Source: Herbiconiux aconitum
GTDB taxonomy: Bacteria > Actinomycetota > Actinomycetes > Actinomycetales > Microbacteriaceae
DNA: 64,000 nt
Assembly: GCF_024979235.1 (NCBI RefSeq)
Contig: NZ_JANLCM010000001.1
Location: forward strand, 1,984,001-2,048,000
Direction of reading: 5' to 3'
Shown one piece after another: positions 8,355 through 17,244 of this stretch. The translations under genes and the position numbers were made by a program. Below the pieces are notes generated by a model that ran no database searches, was not told the DNA's origin, and worked only from the letters and a program-made list of their open reading frames with translations. Each line of letters starts with the position of its first letter. Positions within the stretch are counted from its first letter, which is position 1.

Positions 8355-10259
8355 GTGATGACGAAGTCGACGCTCGCGAAACCCCTGACCGGTCTGCTCG
8401 GCGCCTTGCTCGCGATGGGGCTGGTGGCCGGAGGCGCGGTGGGCACGGCGGCGGCCGACGAGCCCGCTGCTCCGCCCGCGCCGAGCGACGCCGCGACCCA
8501 CGCTTCGGCAGCGCCAAGCGACCCCGCGACCCACGCTTCGGCAGCGACGGATCCAGCGAGCCCTGACCCGTCCGACGGGGAATCCGCCGATCCTGCCACC
8601 GACGTCGCCGGCTCCAGCGGGGCCCCCTCCACGTCCGTGCCGCACGATTTCGAGCTGTACCTCGCCGCGGGCAGCGTCGCCAGCTTCCGTGCCGGAGACA
8701 TCATCAGCGATGCGAACATGTACAACGGTTTAGCGATGTCGATCGGTCAGGTGCAGGCTTTCCTCACCCAGAACGTTCCGGCCTGCGACAACGGCAATTG
8801 CATCGACATCAAAGTCTTCTCGGCGAACGCCGCCCAGCCGGCCAACGCCGACTGCACGAAGTCAGTGCCCGCGGGGCTCACCTCCGCCGCCGCGATCATC
8901 GCCACCGTCGGCGATGCCTGCGGAGTGAGCCAAAAGGCCCTACTCGCCCTCATCCAGAAGGAGTCCTCGCTCATCGGCAACTCTGCCCCGGGCAACGACA
9001 TCTACGACCACGCGACCTTCTACGGCTGCGACGACACCGGCTCGGGCTGCAACTCCGCCTACAAGGGCTTCTTCAAGCAGGTCTACAACGCGGCGCAGGA
9101 CCTGAAGAACTCGCAGCTGCATCCGCCGGCGGCGTTCCCGGTCGGTCAGTCGACCGACATCGACTACAACCCGAATCCCGGCTGCGGCTCGGCTCCGGTT
9201 GTCATCCGCACCGTCGCCACCGCAGCGCTCTACGACTACACGCCCTACCAGCCGAACCCCGAGGCCAAGGTGCCCGGCAGCGACGGCAATGGTTGCTCGA
9301 GCCTCGGCAACCTCAACTTCTGGTTCGTGTACACGGACTGGTTCGGGTACCCGCACATCGACGTCGACCGCATCCAGGGCGCCGACCGCTTCGCGGTGGC
9401 GGTCGCGATCGCCGAGCAGGCGTATCCGAGCGGCACGAAGACGGTCTACCTCGCCACGGGCACCGGCTACGCTGACGCCCTCTCCGCCGGCCCTGCCGCC
9501 GTGCAGGATGACGCGCCCCTGTTGCTCACCCTGCCCGACGCCCTCCCTACCGCGGTCTCGGATGAGATCACGAAGCTCAAGGCCGAGGCCGTGGTGATCG
9601 TGGGGGGCCCTAACTCCGTGTCATCGGCGATCGAGTCGCAACTCCGGAACAGCGGGCTGAAGGTCGACCGCATCGGTGGCGCCGACCGGTTCGAGGTGTC
9701 GCGGAACGTGGCGCAGCATGCGTTCGCGAACGGCGCATCCGGGGCCTACGTCGCAACCGGTCTGAACTTTCCCGACGCCTTGAGCGCCAGCGGCGCCGGC
9801 GGACACAACGGCATGCCGGTGGTGCTCGTGAACGGAACCCTGTCGAGCGTCGACGGCGACACATCCGCTCTGCTCAAGACCCTGAAGGTGAAGAACGTCA
9901 CGATCGCGGGTGGCCCGAACTCGGTCTCCTCCGGCATCGCGTCGACCATCGCGACTCAGACCGGCGCCTCCGTCTCGCGGCAATCGGGAGCTGACCGCTT
10001 CGAGGCGTCCCTCAACATCAACAAGGCCGCCTACGGCACGAGCGACCGCGTATTCCTCGCGACCGGGCTCAACTTCCCCGATGCGCTCGCGGGGTCGGCC
10101 CTGGCCGGCGCGAAGGGCGCACCGCTCATCGTGGTGCCCGGCAATTGCGTGCCCGCGAACGTCAAGGCGAGCTTCAAGTTCTTCGACAACACACGCGTCA
10201 CCCTGCTCGGTGGACCGAACTCGCTGAGCGATGGAGTGTTCCGCCTCACGAACTGCTGA
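8355..10259 (+). CDS. Secreted cell-wall-binding repeat protein with lysozyme-like domain
   Basis: 634-aa exported protein. Residues 1-35 form a signal peptide ending near AAADEP, followed by a short imperfect repeat of the type APSDPATHASA. Residues about 95-330 look lysozyme/transglycosylase-like, with the ALIQKESS helix carrying the expected catalytic Glu, several Cys pairs and an aromatic-rich end (WFVYTDWFGY). The C-terminal 300 residues are three CW_binding_2 repeats, each opening with a GADRF motif and containing PDALSAGP-type and VGGPNSVS-type segments; these bind wall teichoic or teichuronic-type polymers in other Gram-positives. The start GTG at 8355 is 6 nt after TAGCAT, consistent with a leaderless transcript; ATG at 8358 is the alternative. 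A truncated relative lies at 23.4 kb. Confidence 0.85.
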   Translation: MMTKSTLAKPLTGLLGALLAMGLVAGGAVGTAAADEPAAPPAPSDAATHASAAPSDPATHASAATDPASPDPSDGESADPATDVAGSSGAPSTSVPHDFELYLAAGSVASFRAGDIISDANMYNGLAMSIGQVQAFLTQNVPACDNGNCIDIKVFSANAAQPANADCTKSVPAGLTSAAAIIATVGDACGVSQKALLALIQKESSLIGNSAPGNDIYDHATFYGCDDTGSGCNSAYKGFFKQVYNAAQDLKNSQLHPPAAFPVGQSTDIDYNPNPGCGSAPVVIRTVATAALYDYTPYQPNPEAKVPGSDGNGCSSLGNLNFWFVYTDWFGYPHIDVDRIQGADRFAVAVAIAEQAYPSGTKTVYLATGTGYADALSAGPAAVQDDAPLLLTLPDALPTAVSDEITKLKAEAVVIVGGPNSVSSAIESQLRNSGLKVDRIGGADRFEVSRNVAQHAFANGASGAYVATGLNFPDALSASGAGGHNGMPVVLVNGTLSSVDGDTSALLKTLKVKNVTIAGGPNSVSSGIASTIATQTGASVSRQSGADRFEASLNINKAAYGTSDRVFLATGLNFPDALAGSALAGAKGAPLIVVPGNCVPANVKASFKFFDNTRVTLLGGPNSLSDGVFRLTNC

Positions 10260-10296
10260 ACCCCGTTGCCCCCGGCGCCTGTGGTTGGCTGGTGAC

Positions 10297-11031
10297 ATGT
10301 CAGCGACACAATTTCCCGGGGCGCCGGGCCACCCCCACGAACCGCACGTCGAGGGTCTCGCGAGCCGCCTGAACTGGCTGCGCGCGGGCGTGCTCGGGGC
10401 GAACGACGGCATCGTCTCGGTGGCGGCGATCGTGGTGGGGGTCGCGGGGGCGACCGCATCCGTCGCTCCGATCCTCACGGCCGGCATCGCGGGCCTGGTG
10501 GGTGGAGCGATCTCGATGGCGCTCGGCGAGTACGTGTCGGTGAGCAGCCAGGCCGACAGTCAGAAGTCGCTGATCGCGAAGGAGCGTCAGGAGCTCAGCG
10601 AGATGCCCGAGGAGGAGCTCGCCGAGCTCGCCGGCCTCTACCAGCAGCGCGGGCTGAGCTCCGAGACGGCGCTGCAGGTGGCGAAGGAACTCACGGCGCA
10701 CGACGCCCTCGCCGCCCACCTCTCGGCCGAACTCAACATCGACGCTGACGACCTGGTGAGTCCGTGGCAGGCGGCCGGTGCCTCGGCGCTCGCGTTCACG
10801 GTGGGGGCATTGCTGCCGTTCCTCTCGATCCTGCTGTTCCCGGCCGAGATCCGGGTGGCGGCGACGTTCGTGGTGGTCATCGTGGCGCTCATCCTCACCG
10901 GGGCGGTCAGCGCCTGGATCGGTGGTGCCCGCATCTGGCGCGCCACCCTCAGGGTCGTGATCGGAGGCACGCTCGCGCTCGCGGCGACCTTCGCGATCGG
11001 CACGCTGCTGGGAACGACGGGCGTCGTCTAA
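10297..11031 (+). CDS. VIT1/CCC1-family Fe/Mn transporter
   Basis: 244-aa membrane protein that moves divalent iron or manganese out of the cytoplasm in characterised relatives. The first membrane segment has the family signature NDGIVSVAAIVVGVAGA, then GAISMALGEYVSVSSQ. A cytoplasmic acidic helical region (KERQELSEMPEEELAEL) binds metal in the plant homologue. Three more membrane segments follow. I start at the ATG at 10297, where homology begins, rather than at the frame opening at 10231, which would overlap the previous gene. A weak TTGGCT box lies 6 nt upstream. Confidence 0.88.
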   Translation: MSATQFPGAPGHPHEPHVEGLASRLNWLRAGVLGANDGIVSVAAIVVGVAGATASVAPILTAGIAGLVGGAISMALGEYVSVSSQADSQKSLIAKERQELSEMPEEELAELAGLYQQRGLSSETALQVAKELTAHDALAAHLSAELNIDADDLVSPWQAAGASALAFTVGALLPFLSILLFPAEIRVAATFVVVIVALILTGAVSAWIGGARIWRATLRVVIGGTLALAATFAIGTLLGTTGVV

Positions 11032-11062
11032 CGGGTGGCGCATCCGTTGTCGAGGGCGAGCT

Positions 11063-11128
11063 GTAACGCACGATTTGCGTGGGAGTGGTGCCCTCTACGG
11101 GGTCGGTCCCACGCAAATCGTGCATTAC
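11063..11128. terminator. Long inverted repeat B between convergent genes
   Basis: Two 22-nt arms at 11063-11084 and 11107-11128 are complementary at 21 positions (one C/T difference), separated by a 22-nt spacer containing a smaller CCC/GGG hairpin. It lies between the stop codons of the VIT transporter and the flavin oxidoreductase and is symmetrical, so a bidirectional terminator is likely. There is no long T-tract. It resembles elements at 1.1, 20.8 and 62.8 kb in design but not in arm sequence. Confidence 0.75.
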
Positions 11129-11154
11129 GGCTCAGCCGCGCCGCCGCGGTCGCG

Positions 11155-12252
11155 TTACGCGGCGAGCTCGGGGAAGCGGGCCGCCAGCAGCTCGAGCGCG
11201 CGCTCGCGAGAAGGCGTCGTGTCGAGCGGATCGGCGGCCCACGCGCCGCCCACGGGCGACACCATGACCTCGTCGACCCCGTGCTTCTCAGCGAGCGAAC
11301 GGATGCGCCCCTCCACCGACTCGGCCGTGCCGATCAGCCAGAGCCGCGACTGCTCGAGCACCGACTCCTGCTCCGCGACCGTCAACTGGGTCGTGCGCGC
11401 CTCGTCGATGGTCAGCTGCGGGGTGAGCGCCCCGCCCGTACGGAGCCGCGCCATCGAGATGAGCTGCGGCAGCGTCACGAGCTGCGCCTCGTCGTCGGTG
11501 TCGGCCACGGAGACGTTCACCGTGAGGAAGGTCTTCGGGGCGGCCAGCGCCTCTGACGGCTCGAAGCGGCTGCGGTAGAGGTCTAGCGCCTGGTCGATGC
11601 CCGGCTGGCCGAAGTGGTTCGCGAAAACGAACGGCATGCCGAGGCTCGCGGCGAGTGTGGCGCTGAAGTTGCTCGATCCGAGCAGCCACATCTCCGGGGC
11701 GGTGCGGATGCGCGGGGTCGCTTTCAGCTCGTACGCGCGGGCCCGGATGTTCAGGCCCACGCCCGGCTGGTCGTCTTCGCCGAAGGGGCCGCTCGCGGTC
11801 GCTCGGTCGGAGCCGAGCAGCGCGGCCACGGTCTCGACGTCGGTGGGGAAGGTCTCGGCGGGGTCGGCGTCTGTCGTCGTGCGCTGACCGCGCAGCATGT
11901 AGGAGGTGACCGGATCGGAGCCCGGCGCGCGCCCCAGGCCCAGGTCGATGCGACCCGGATGCATCGCCTCGAGCAGGGCGAACTGCTCCGCGATCGAAAG
12001 CGGCGCGTGATTCGGCAGCATGACGCCGCCTGAGCCGAGCCGGATGCGCGAGGTCTGCGCCGCGAAATGGGCGATCAGGGTCGACGGCGACGTGGATGCC
12101 ACGGCGGGCATGTTGTGGTGCTCAGCCACCCAGAACCGGGTGAAGCCGAGCCGTTCGGCGGTGCGCACGAGCGCGAGGCTCGCGGCGATGGCATCGCCGG
12201 AGGACTGGGCGGTGCGGACGGGGATGAGATCGAGCACGGAGAGCTGAGTCAT
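11155..12252 (-). CDS. LLM-class flavin-dependent oxidoreductase (MsnO8-like)
   Basis: 365-aa luciferase-like monooxygenase fold. N-terminal MTQLSVLDLIPV, the RFWVAEHHNMP motif and the IRLGSGGVMLPNHAPL strand are diagnostic of the MsnO8-type subgroup. RIDLGLGRAPG contributes to FMN and phosphate binding. The substrate is unknown; relatives use FMNH2 or F420. It is divergent from the helicase-like gene with about 150 bp between the starts, and convergent with the VIT transporter. Confidence 0.88.
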   Translation of the reverse strand: MTQLSVLDLIPVRTAQSSGDAIAASLALVRTAERLGFTRFWVAEHHNMPAVASTSPSTLIAHFAAQTSRIRLGSGGVMLPNHAPLSIAEQFALLEAMHPGRIDLGLGRAPGSDPVTSYMLRGQRTTTDADPAETFPTDVETVAALLGSDRATASGPFGEDDQPGVGLNIRARAYELKATPRIRTAPEMWLLGSSNFSATLAASLGMPFVFANHFGQPGIDQALDLYRSRFEPSEALAAPKTFLTVNVSVADTDDEAQLVTLPQLISMARLRTGGALTPQLTIDEARTTQLTVAEQESVLEQSRLWLIGTAESVEGRIRSLAEKHGVDEVMVSPVGGAWAADPLDTTPSRERALELLAARFPELAA

Positions 12253-12406
12253 GACCCTCTTCTCAGCCCTGTGCGCACCCGGATTATTCCGTCCAGGCGC
12301 GTCAAAACTGTGGTTTGCAGCATCGATTCAGGCGGAATTCCGCGCAAGTTTGCGAAACTCGCGCCGATTGACGGCTATTCCAAGCCTGCGCACGTACTGT
12401 GGCGAT

Positions 12407-15400
12407 GTGTGGCGTGCCGATAAGAAACGAGACTCAGACGAAACGTCGTCTGCAGCTGACTCCGTCGAGTCGGCTTGGGGTCGCAATGGCCGGTCTTCGT
12501 CCAACAGCCCGATAGGCCAGGTGTTCTCGACGGAGAGCCTCGTCGAACCGACCCGCGACCGCTGGCGCGGCGAGATCGCGTCGCTCGGCGGTGAGTCGCC
12601 GCTTGTGGTGTTCGACGATTCGGCGCGCTCGCGCATCGAACTCAGCACCACGCATCCGGGCGGCCTCGCGCAGTTCATCACCGGGAACGCGACGCTGCTG
12701 TCGAGCCTCATCCGTGACGAGCTCGCCCTCCGCAACGCCCGCATCGCCGCGGGCGCCATCACCGACAAGGGTGTGGAGCTGCGGAGCGTGCGGGGCATCG
12801 ATTCCGTGCACCTGGCGATCGGCCTGGCCGAATGGCGGGGCAAAGCGAGCGACGCCGACGACGCTCCCGAGAAGCAGTTCCGTGCGCCCGTGCTTCTGCG
12901 CCCCATCTCGGTGCGCCGCTACGGCCGCGACTTCGAGCTGAAGCTCCGCGGGGTGCCGTTCGTGAATCCCGAACTCGTGCGCGTTCTGCAAGACCAGTTC
13001 CAGATCAGCGTCGACCGCGATGCACTCATCGCCCTCGCCGCCTCGAATGGCGTGTTCAAGCCGCAGCCGGTCATCGATCGTCTGCGCAGCCTCACCTCGC
13101 ACCTGCCCTGGTTCCAGGTGCAGCCGCGCCTCGTGGTCTCCACTTTCGCCGATGTGGCGGGCGGGATGCTCGCCGACAGCGCCGACATCTCGCATCCTGT
13201 TCTCGACGCCCTGGCCGGCAACTTCGCTGCCCGACGCGCCGTGCAAGACGGCTACCACCCGGTCGACCCCTCACCGCAAGACCACCGCGCGCCCTCGACC
13301 GACACTCTGCTGCTCGATGCCGACAGCGAGCAAGAGAACGTGATCGCCCAGATCTCGGGTGGCAACTCGCTCGTGGTCAAGACCTTGCCGGGCACAGGCG
13401 GCACGCAGACCATCGTGAACGCCATCGGCGCCCTGGTGGCCCAGAACAAGCGCGTGCTCGTGGTGAGCCCGCGCCGGCTCAGCCTCGGTGGCATCAACCG
13501 TCGGCTGTCGGATGTCGGGCTCCCCGGCGTCGCCGTCTCGCCGCGCACCTTGCGGCGCGACTTGATCCAGTCGATCGGCCGCAACGAGAAGGCCCAGCAG
13601 CCACGCGTCGCCGATGTCGACGAGGCGCTCGTGCGTCTCCGAAGCGTGCTGCTCGACTACCGCACCTCGATGTCGCGGGTCGATCCGCTGCTGAAGGTCT
13701 CGGTGCTCGACGCGCTGCGCGAGCTCGCTCGTCTGGCTCTGCTGCCGAACCCGCCGGCCACTACGGCGCGACTCGACCGCGCGGCGCTCGAATCCCTGGC
13801 CACCGGCCGGGGCAAGGCCGCCAAGACGCTCAGTCGGGCTGCCGAGCTCGGCCAGTTCCGTTACGGTCCCGACGACTCGCCCTGGTACGGCGCCCAGTTC
13901 TCGTCGAGCGACGACGCCCACCGCGCCCATCAGCTCGCGAAGCGCCTGAACGCCACCGATCTGCCGCGCCTGCTCACCGGCGCCTACGAGCTGATCGGCC
14001 AGACCCGGATGCGCCCGTTCACCTCTCTGAACGAGCTCGGCACCTACCTGCGCCTGCTCGCCGACCTGCGGGAGACGCTCGACAAGTTCCTGCCCGTGGT
14101 GTTCGACCGCTCGCTCACCGATCTGATCGCCGCGACGAGCCCGCGCCGTGACGCACCGCAGCTGTCGTCGACCTCCCGTCGTCGCCTCAAGGCGCTGGCG
14201 AAAGAGTACGTGCGGCCCGGCGTGCACGTGGGCGACATCAACGACGCCCTGCGGCGCATCCAGCAGCAGCGCACGCTTTGGTACCGGTTCGCGGCCGCCG
14301 GCATCCCGCCGGAGATCCCGGTCGGCATCAACGACGTGCAGGTCGCGTTCCAGCGGGTCACCGAAGACCTCGCGCAGCTCGACCTGCCGCTCGGCACCGT
14401 CGGCACCGCCCGCCAGCTCGCCGCTCTGCCGATCGATCAGCTCATCGGAATGGTCGAGGGCCTCGCCGCCGACTCCGAGGTGCTCGCGAACCTGCAGGAG
14501 CGCACGTCGCTCCTCGACTCCCTGCGCGAGCATTCGCTCGACCCGCTCATGGTCGACCTCTCCAACCGCCACGTGCCCGAGGTCGGCGTCGCCGACGAAC
14601 TCGAGCTCGCCTGGTGGCAGTCGGTGCTCGAGATGATGCTCGCCGACGACCGGGCCCTGCTCGGCGCCAACACCGGCGTGCTCGACCGCCTCGAAGGCGA
14701 CTTCCGTCTCGTCGACGAGGCGCACGCCTCCATGAACGGGCAACTGCTCTCCTGGCAGCTCGCCGAGACCTGGAGCGTCGGCCTGGTCGACCACCCCGAC
14801 GAGGCGGCGGCGTTGAAGGGACTCCTCCGGTCCGACCGCGTCGATTCGTTCAGCCTGCACGAGGCTGCCCCGCACCTCGGCAAGGTGCTCGCTCCGGTCT
14901 GGCTCGCGTCGCCCTACGAGGTGTCGCAGATCACGGATGCGATCACCTTCGACACCGTGATCCTGGTCGACGCGGGAGCCACGACGCTCGCCGAGAACGT
15001 CGGCGCCATCCGTCGTGGCCGTCAGGTCGTGGCGTTCGGCGATCCCGTCACGCAGACGCCCTCGCACTTCGAGATCGCGATCCGTCCGTTCGAAGAGCAG
15101 CGCGTGCGCTCGGCGGCGGATGCGACAGCGGTCGATGAGCTGCACTCCGAGTCGGCCCTGGCCCGACTCGCCGACATCGTGCCGACCCTCTCGCTCACCC
15201 GCAGCTACCGGGCCGGCGGCGAAGACCTCGCCGAGCTCGTGAACCACCGTTTCTACGGCGGCAAGATCGACTCCCTGCCCTGGGCCGGAACGTTCCTCGG
15301 GCACGGTTCCCTGGCGCTGCACTACGTCGAGGGCCGCGGCGGCATGCCCGACTCCGAGACCGGAGCGGTCGAGAGCGTCGACGCCGAGGTCGATGAGGTC

Positions 15401-16192
15401 GTGTCTCTCGTGCTCGACCACGCAATCAACTACCCGCGCGAGTCGCTGATGGTCATCACCGCCTCGCCGAAGCACGCCGTGCGCGTGCAGCAGGCCGTGC
15501 TCGCGGCGTTCGCGAAGCGCAGCGACCTGGCCGACTTCATCCTCAAAGAGCGCGCCGAACCGTTCATGGTGGCCACGCTCGAGCAGTCCGTCGCGCAGAG
15601 CCGCGATCGGGTCATCTTCTCGGTCGGCTACGGCAAGACCGCGCACGGACGGGTGCTCACCAACTTCGGCGGGCTCGCTCGTCCCGGTGGCGAGCGACTG
15701 CTCGCGGTCGGTATGACGAGAGCCCGCCGATCCATGGACATCGTGTCGTGCTTCAACCCCACCGACATCGACGAAGACCGCATGAACTTCGGAGTGGTCG
15801 CCCTGCGGCAGATCCTGCAGGAGGCCGAGAACGGGCCCACCCCCGACACCTTCTCGAGCCCCGGCGACGCCTTGCTCATCGACCTCGCCCGTCGACTCGG
15901 TTCACGCGGGTTGGATGTCGCGTTCGAGCACCGTGGCAAGCTCACCCTGGTGGCCTCCCACGACGGCCGCGCCATCGCGATCGAGACGGATGCGGTGGTG
16001 CACTCCACATCGCTCCGGGAGTCGCTCCGGCTGCGCCCCGACATGCTCCGCCGCCTGGGCTGGCACTACCTCCGCGTGCACTCCTTCGAGCTGTTCGCGA
16101 ACCCGGAGGCCGTCGCCGCTCGCATCGCGAACGTCATCGGCGTGCGGGAGCTCTCCCTCGTCGAGACCTCGCCCATCCACGTGCACATCTGA
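12407..16192 (+). CDS. SF1 helicase-like protein with degenerate ATPase motifs and Vsr-like C terminus
   Basis: 1261-aa protein of the actinobacterial UPF1/DUF4011-like helicase class. The Walker A region (about residues 326-335) reads LPGTGGTQTI where functional relatives have PGTGKTQTI, so the essential Lys is Gly. The motif II region reads VILVDAGAT instead of VDEAS. Motif III (FGDPVTQTP, about 878) and motif VI (VGMTRARRS, about 1101) remain recognisable. The last 100 residues resemble the Vsr/DUF559-type nuclease fold (AIAIETD then LGWHYLRVHSFELF) with altered catalytic positions. The region between motifs is long and helical. Start GTG at 12407 lies 6 nt after TACTGT; the frame is open to 12251, but that would overlap the divergent gene. 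Probably a structural or regulatory nucleic-acid-binding protein; function unknown. Confidence 0.7.
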   Translation: MWRADKKRDSDETSSAADSVESAWGRNGRSSSNSPIGQVFSTESLVEPTRDRWRGEIASLGGESPLVVFDDSARSRIELSTTHPGGLAQFITGNATLLSSLIRDELALRNARIAAGAITDKGVELRSVRGIDSVHLAIGLAEWRGKASDADDAPEKQFRAPVLLRPISVRRYGRDFELKLRGVPFVNPELVRVLQDQFQISVDRDALIALAASNGVFKPQPVIDRLRSLTSHLPWFQVQPRLVVSTFADVAGGMLADSADISHPVLDALAGNFAARRAVQDGYHPVDPSPQDHRAPSTDTLLLDADSEQENVIAQISGGNSLVVKTLPGTGGTQTIVNAIGALVAQNKRVLVVSPRRLSLGGINRRLSDVGLPGVAVSPRTLRRDLIQSIGRNEKAQQPRVADVDEALVRLRSVLLDYRTSMSRVDPLLKVSVLDALRELARLALLPNPPATTARLDRAALESLATGRGKAAKTLSRAAELGQFRYGPDDSPWYGAQFSSSDDAHRAHQLAKRLNATDLPRLLTGAYELIGQTRMRPFTSLNELGTYLRLLADLRETLDKFLPVVFDRSLTDLIAATSPRRDAPQLSSTSRRRLKALAKEYVRPGVHVGDINDALRRIQQQRTLWYRFAAAGIPPEIPVGINDVQVAFQRVTEDLAQLDLPLGTVGTARQLAALPIDQLIGMVEGLAADSEVLANLQERTSLLDSLREHSLDPLMVDLSNRHVPEVGVADELELAWWQSVLEMMLADDRALLGANTGVLDRLEGDFRLVDEAHASMNGQLLSWQLAETWSVGLVDHPDEAAALKGLLRSDRVDSFSLHEAAPHLGKVLAPVWLASPYEVSQITDAITFDTVILVDAGATTLAENVGAIRRGRQVVAFGDPVTQTPSHFEIAIRPFEEQRVRSAADATAVDELHSESALARLADIVPTLSLTRSYRAGGEDLAELVNHRFYGGKIDSLPWAGTFLGHGSLALHYVEGRGGMPDSETGAVESVDAEVDEVVSLVLDHAINYPRESLMVITASPKHAVRVQQAVLAAFAKRSDLADFILKERAEPFMVATLEQSVAQSRDRVIFSVGYGKTAHGRVLTNFGGLARPGGERLLAVGMTRARRSMDIVSCFNPTDIDEDRMNFGVVALRQILQEAENGPTPDTFSSPGDALLIDLARRLGSRGLDVAFEHRGKLTLVASHDGRAIAIETDAVVHSTSLRESLRLRPDMLRRLGWHYLRVHSFELFANPEAVAARIANVIGVRELSLVETSPIHVHI

Positions 16193-16236
16193 GCGTTCTT
16201 GACGGTTCGGGCGCAGCACTCGCGTAGGGTTTCTGC

Positions 16237-16443
16237 GTGACCGTACGCAAGACCGGCAGCCGCCGGGCCTCCACCGACCCCGTGCCGGGAAGCGACCCGA
16301 CGCCTCAGTCGACGCCCGAGGGCACGCCCGTGAAGGCATCCGAAGACACCGACGAGGCCTGGGGCGACCGCGGGCCCGGTTCACGCCCCAGCACGGGGCC
16401 GAACGACGACCGCCTCAAGCGAGACGTGCCGCCGCACTGGTGA
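16237..16443 (+). CDS. Small conserved hypothetical protein, DDRLKRDVPPHW tail
   Basis: 68 aa, mostly disordered, charged and Pro/Ser-rich, ending in DDRLKRDVPPHW, which matches short actinobacterial proteins of unknown function sharing an RxxPPHW-type terminus. It starts with GTG 6 nt after TAGGGT and has no Shine-Dalgarno. It lies 44 nt after the helicase-like gene and is convergent with mscL, stop codons 3 nt apart. No function is inferred. Confidence 0.7.
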   Translation: MTVRKTGSRRASTDPVPGSDPTPQSTPEGTPVKASEDTDEAWGDRGPGSRPSTGPNDDRLKRDVPPHW

Positions 16444-16446
16444 GGG

Positions 16447-16869
16447 CTACGGCGTGGGGGTGTTCTGGCGGGCCAAGAGGTCGCGAATCTCGATGAGCAG
16501 CTCCGTCTCGGTGGGCGGCAGCTCCTCTTTCGACTCCTCGATCGACTCCGCGGGAGTCTTCTTGATGGCGAAAGCCGCCCGCTTCAGGTGGTTGATCGGC
16601 AGCACGAAGACGAAGTAGACCACGACGGCGACCAGCAGGAACTGGATGAGCGCGCCCAGCACCGATCCGAACTTGATGTCGGAGCCGTTCAAGGTCACGA
16701 CGGCGACGTTCTCGAGGTCGCTGGCGTCGAAGATCGCGGCGATCAGCGGGTTGAAGATGTTGGTGACGATGGCGTTGACGACGCCGGTGAACGCGGCTCC
16801 GATGACGACGGCGACCGCCAGGTCGATCACGTTTCCGCGGAGGATGAACTCTCTGAATCCCTTGAGCAT
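16447..16869 (-). CDS. mscL: Large-conductance mechanosensitive channel MscL
   Basis: 140-aa inner-membrane channel that opens under membrane tension to release osmolytes during hypo-osmotic shock. It has the N-terminal MLKGFREFILRGNVIDLAVAVVIGAAF amphipathic helix plus TM1, a periplasmic loop, TM2 (QFLLVAVVVYFVFVLPINHL) and a C-terminal helix (ETELLIEIRDLLARQ). Length is normal for the family. A TAGGCT box 6 nt before the ATG overlaps the TAG stop codon of upstream fmdB, so mscL may have its own leaderless transcript beside read-through from fmdB. Confidence 0.97.
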   Translation of the reverse strand: MLKGFREFILRGNVIDLAVAVVIGAAFTGVVNAIVTNIFNPLIAAIFDASDLENVAVVTLNGSDIKFGSVLGALIQFLLVAVVVYFVFVLPINHLKRAAFAIKKTPAESIEESKEELPPTETELLIEIRDLLARQNTPTP

Positions 16870-16878
16870 CGCTCCAGC

Positions 16879-17202
16879 CTAGGGCGCAGCCGTCTTGGCC
16901 GGCGAACTCGGAGCGGGCGTCGAGGGCGCGCTCGGAGTGCTGGTGGACGAGCCCGACGACGACGACGAATCCGACGACGAGGAGCCGCCGTTCCCGTTCG
17001 CCGACCCGGAGCCCGAACCCGGCTTCGCCCGCGAATCGGTGCGGTAGAAGCCTGAGCCGTTGAAGGTCACGCCCACCGGGCTGAACACCTTGCGCAGCTT
17101 GCCGCCGCAGACGGGGCAGTCGGTGAGGGTGTCATCGGTGAACGACTGCTGGATGTCGAACGCGTTCTCGCATTCCGTGCAGCGGTAGGAGTATGTGGGC
17201 AA
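16879..17202 (-). CDS. FmdB-family zinc-ribbon protein
   Basis: 107 aa. The N-terminal zinc ribbon has two CxxC knuckles (RCTEC and CPVCG) and the family opening MPTYSYRC. It is followed by VFSPVGVTFNGSGFYRTD, then a Gly/Ser-rich disordered tail ending in Pro/Ala. Such proteins are small putative regulators next to mscL and folate genes in actinobacteria. The start is TTG at 17202, fixed by the family N terminus and by GGAGG 5 nt upstream. Confidence 0.9.
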   Translation of the reverse strand: MPTYSYRCTECENAFDIQQSFTDDTLTDCPVCGGKLRKVFSPVGVTFNGSGFYRTDSRAKPGSGSGSANGNGGSSSSDSSSSSGSSTSTPSAPSTPAPSSPAKTAAP

Positions 17203-17244
17203 TGAAGCCTCCGTGGAGATAGAGCGTCGAGGCAGGAGCTGCGC

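Noticed and set aside
13271..15646. 791-codon antisense frame opposite the helicase-like gene
   Set aside because: Composition is that of a shadow frame and no motif is recognisable, while the plus strand has clear helicase-type segments.
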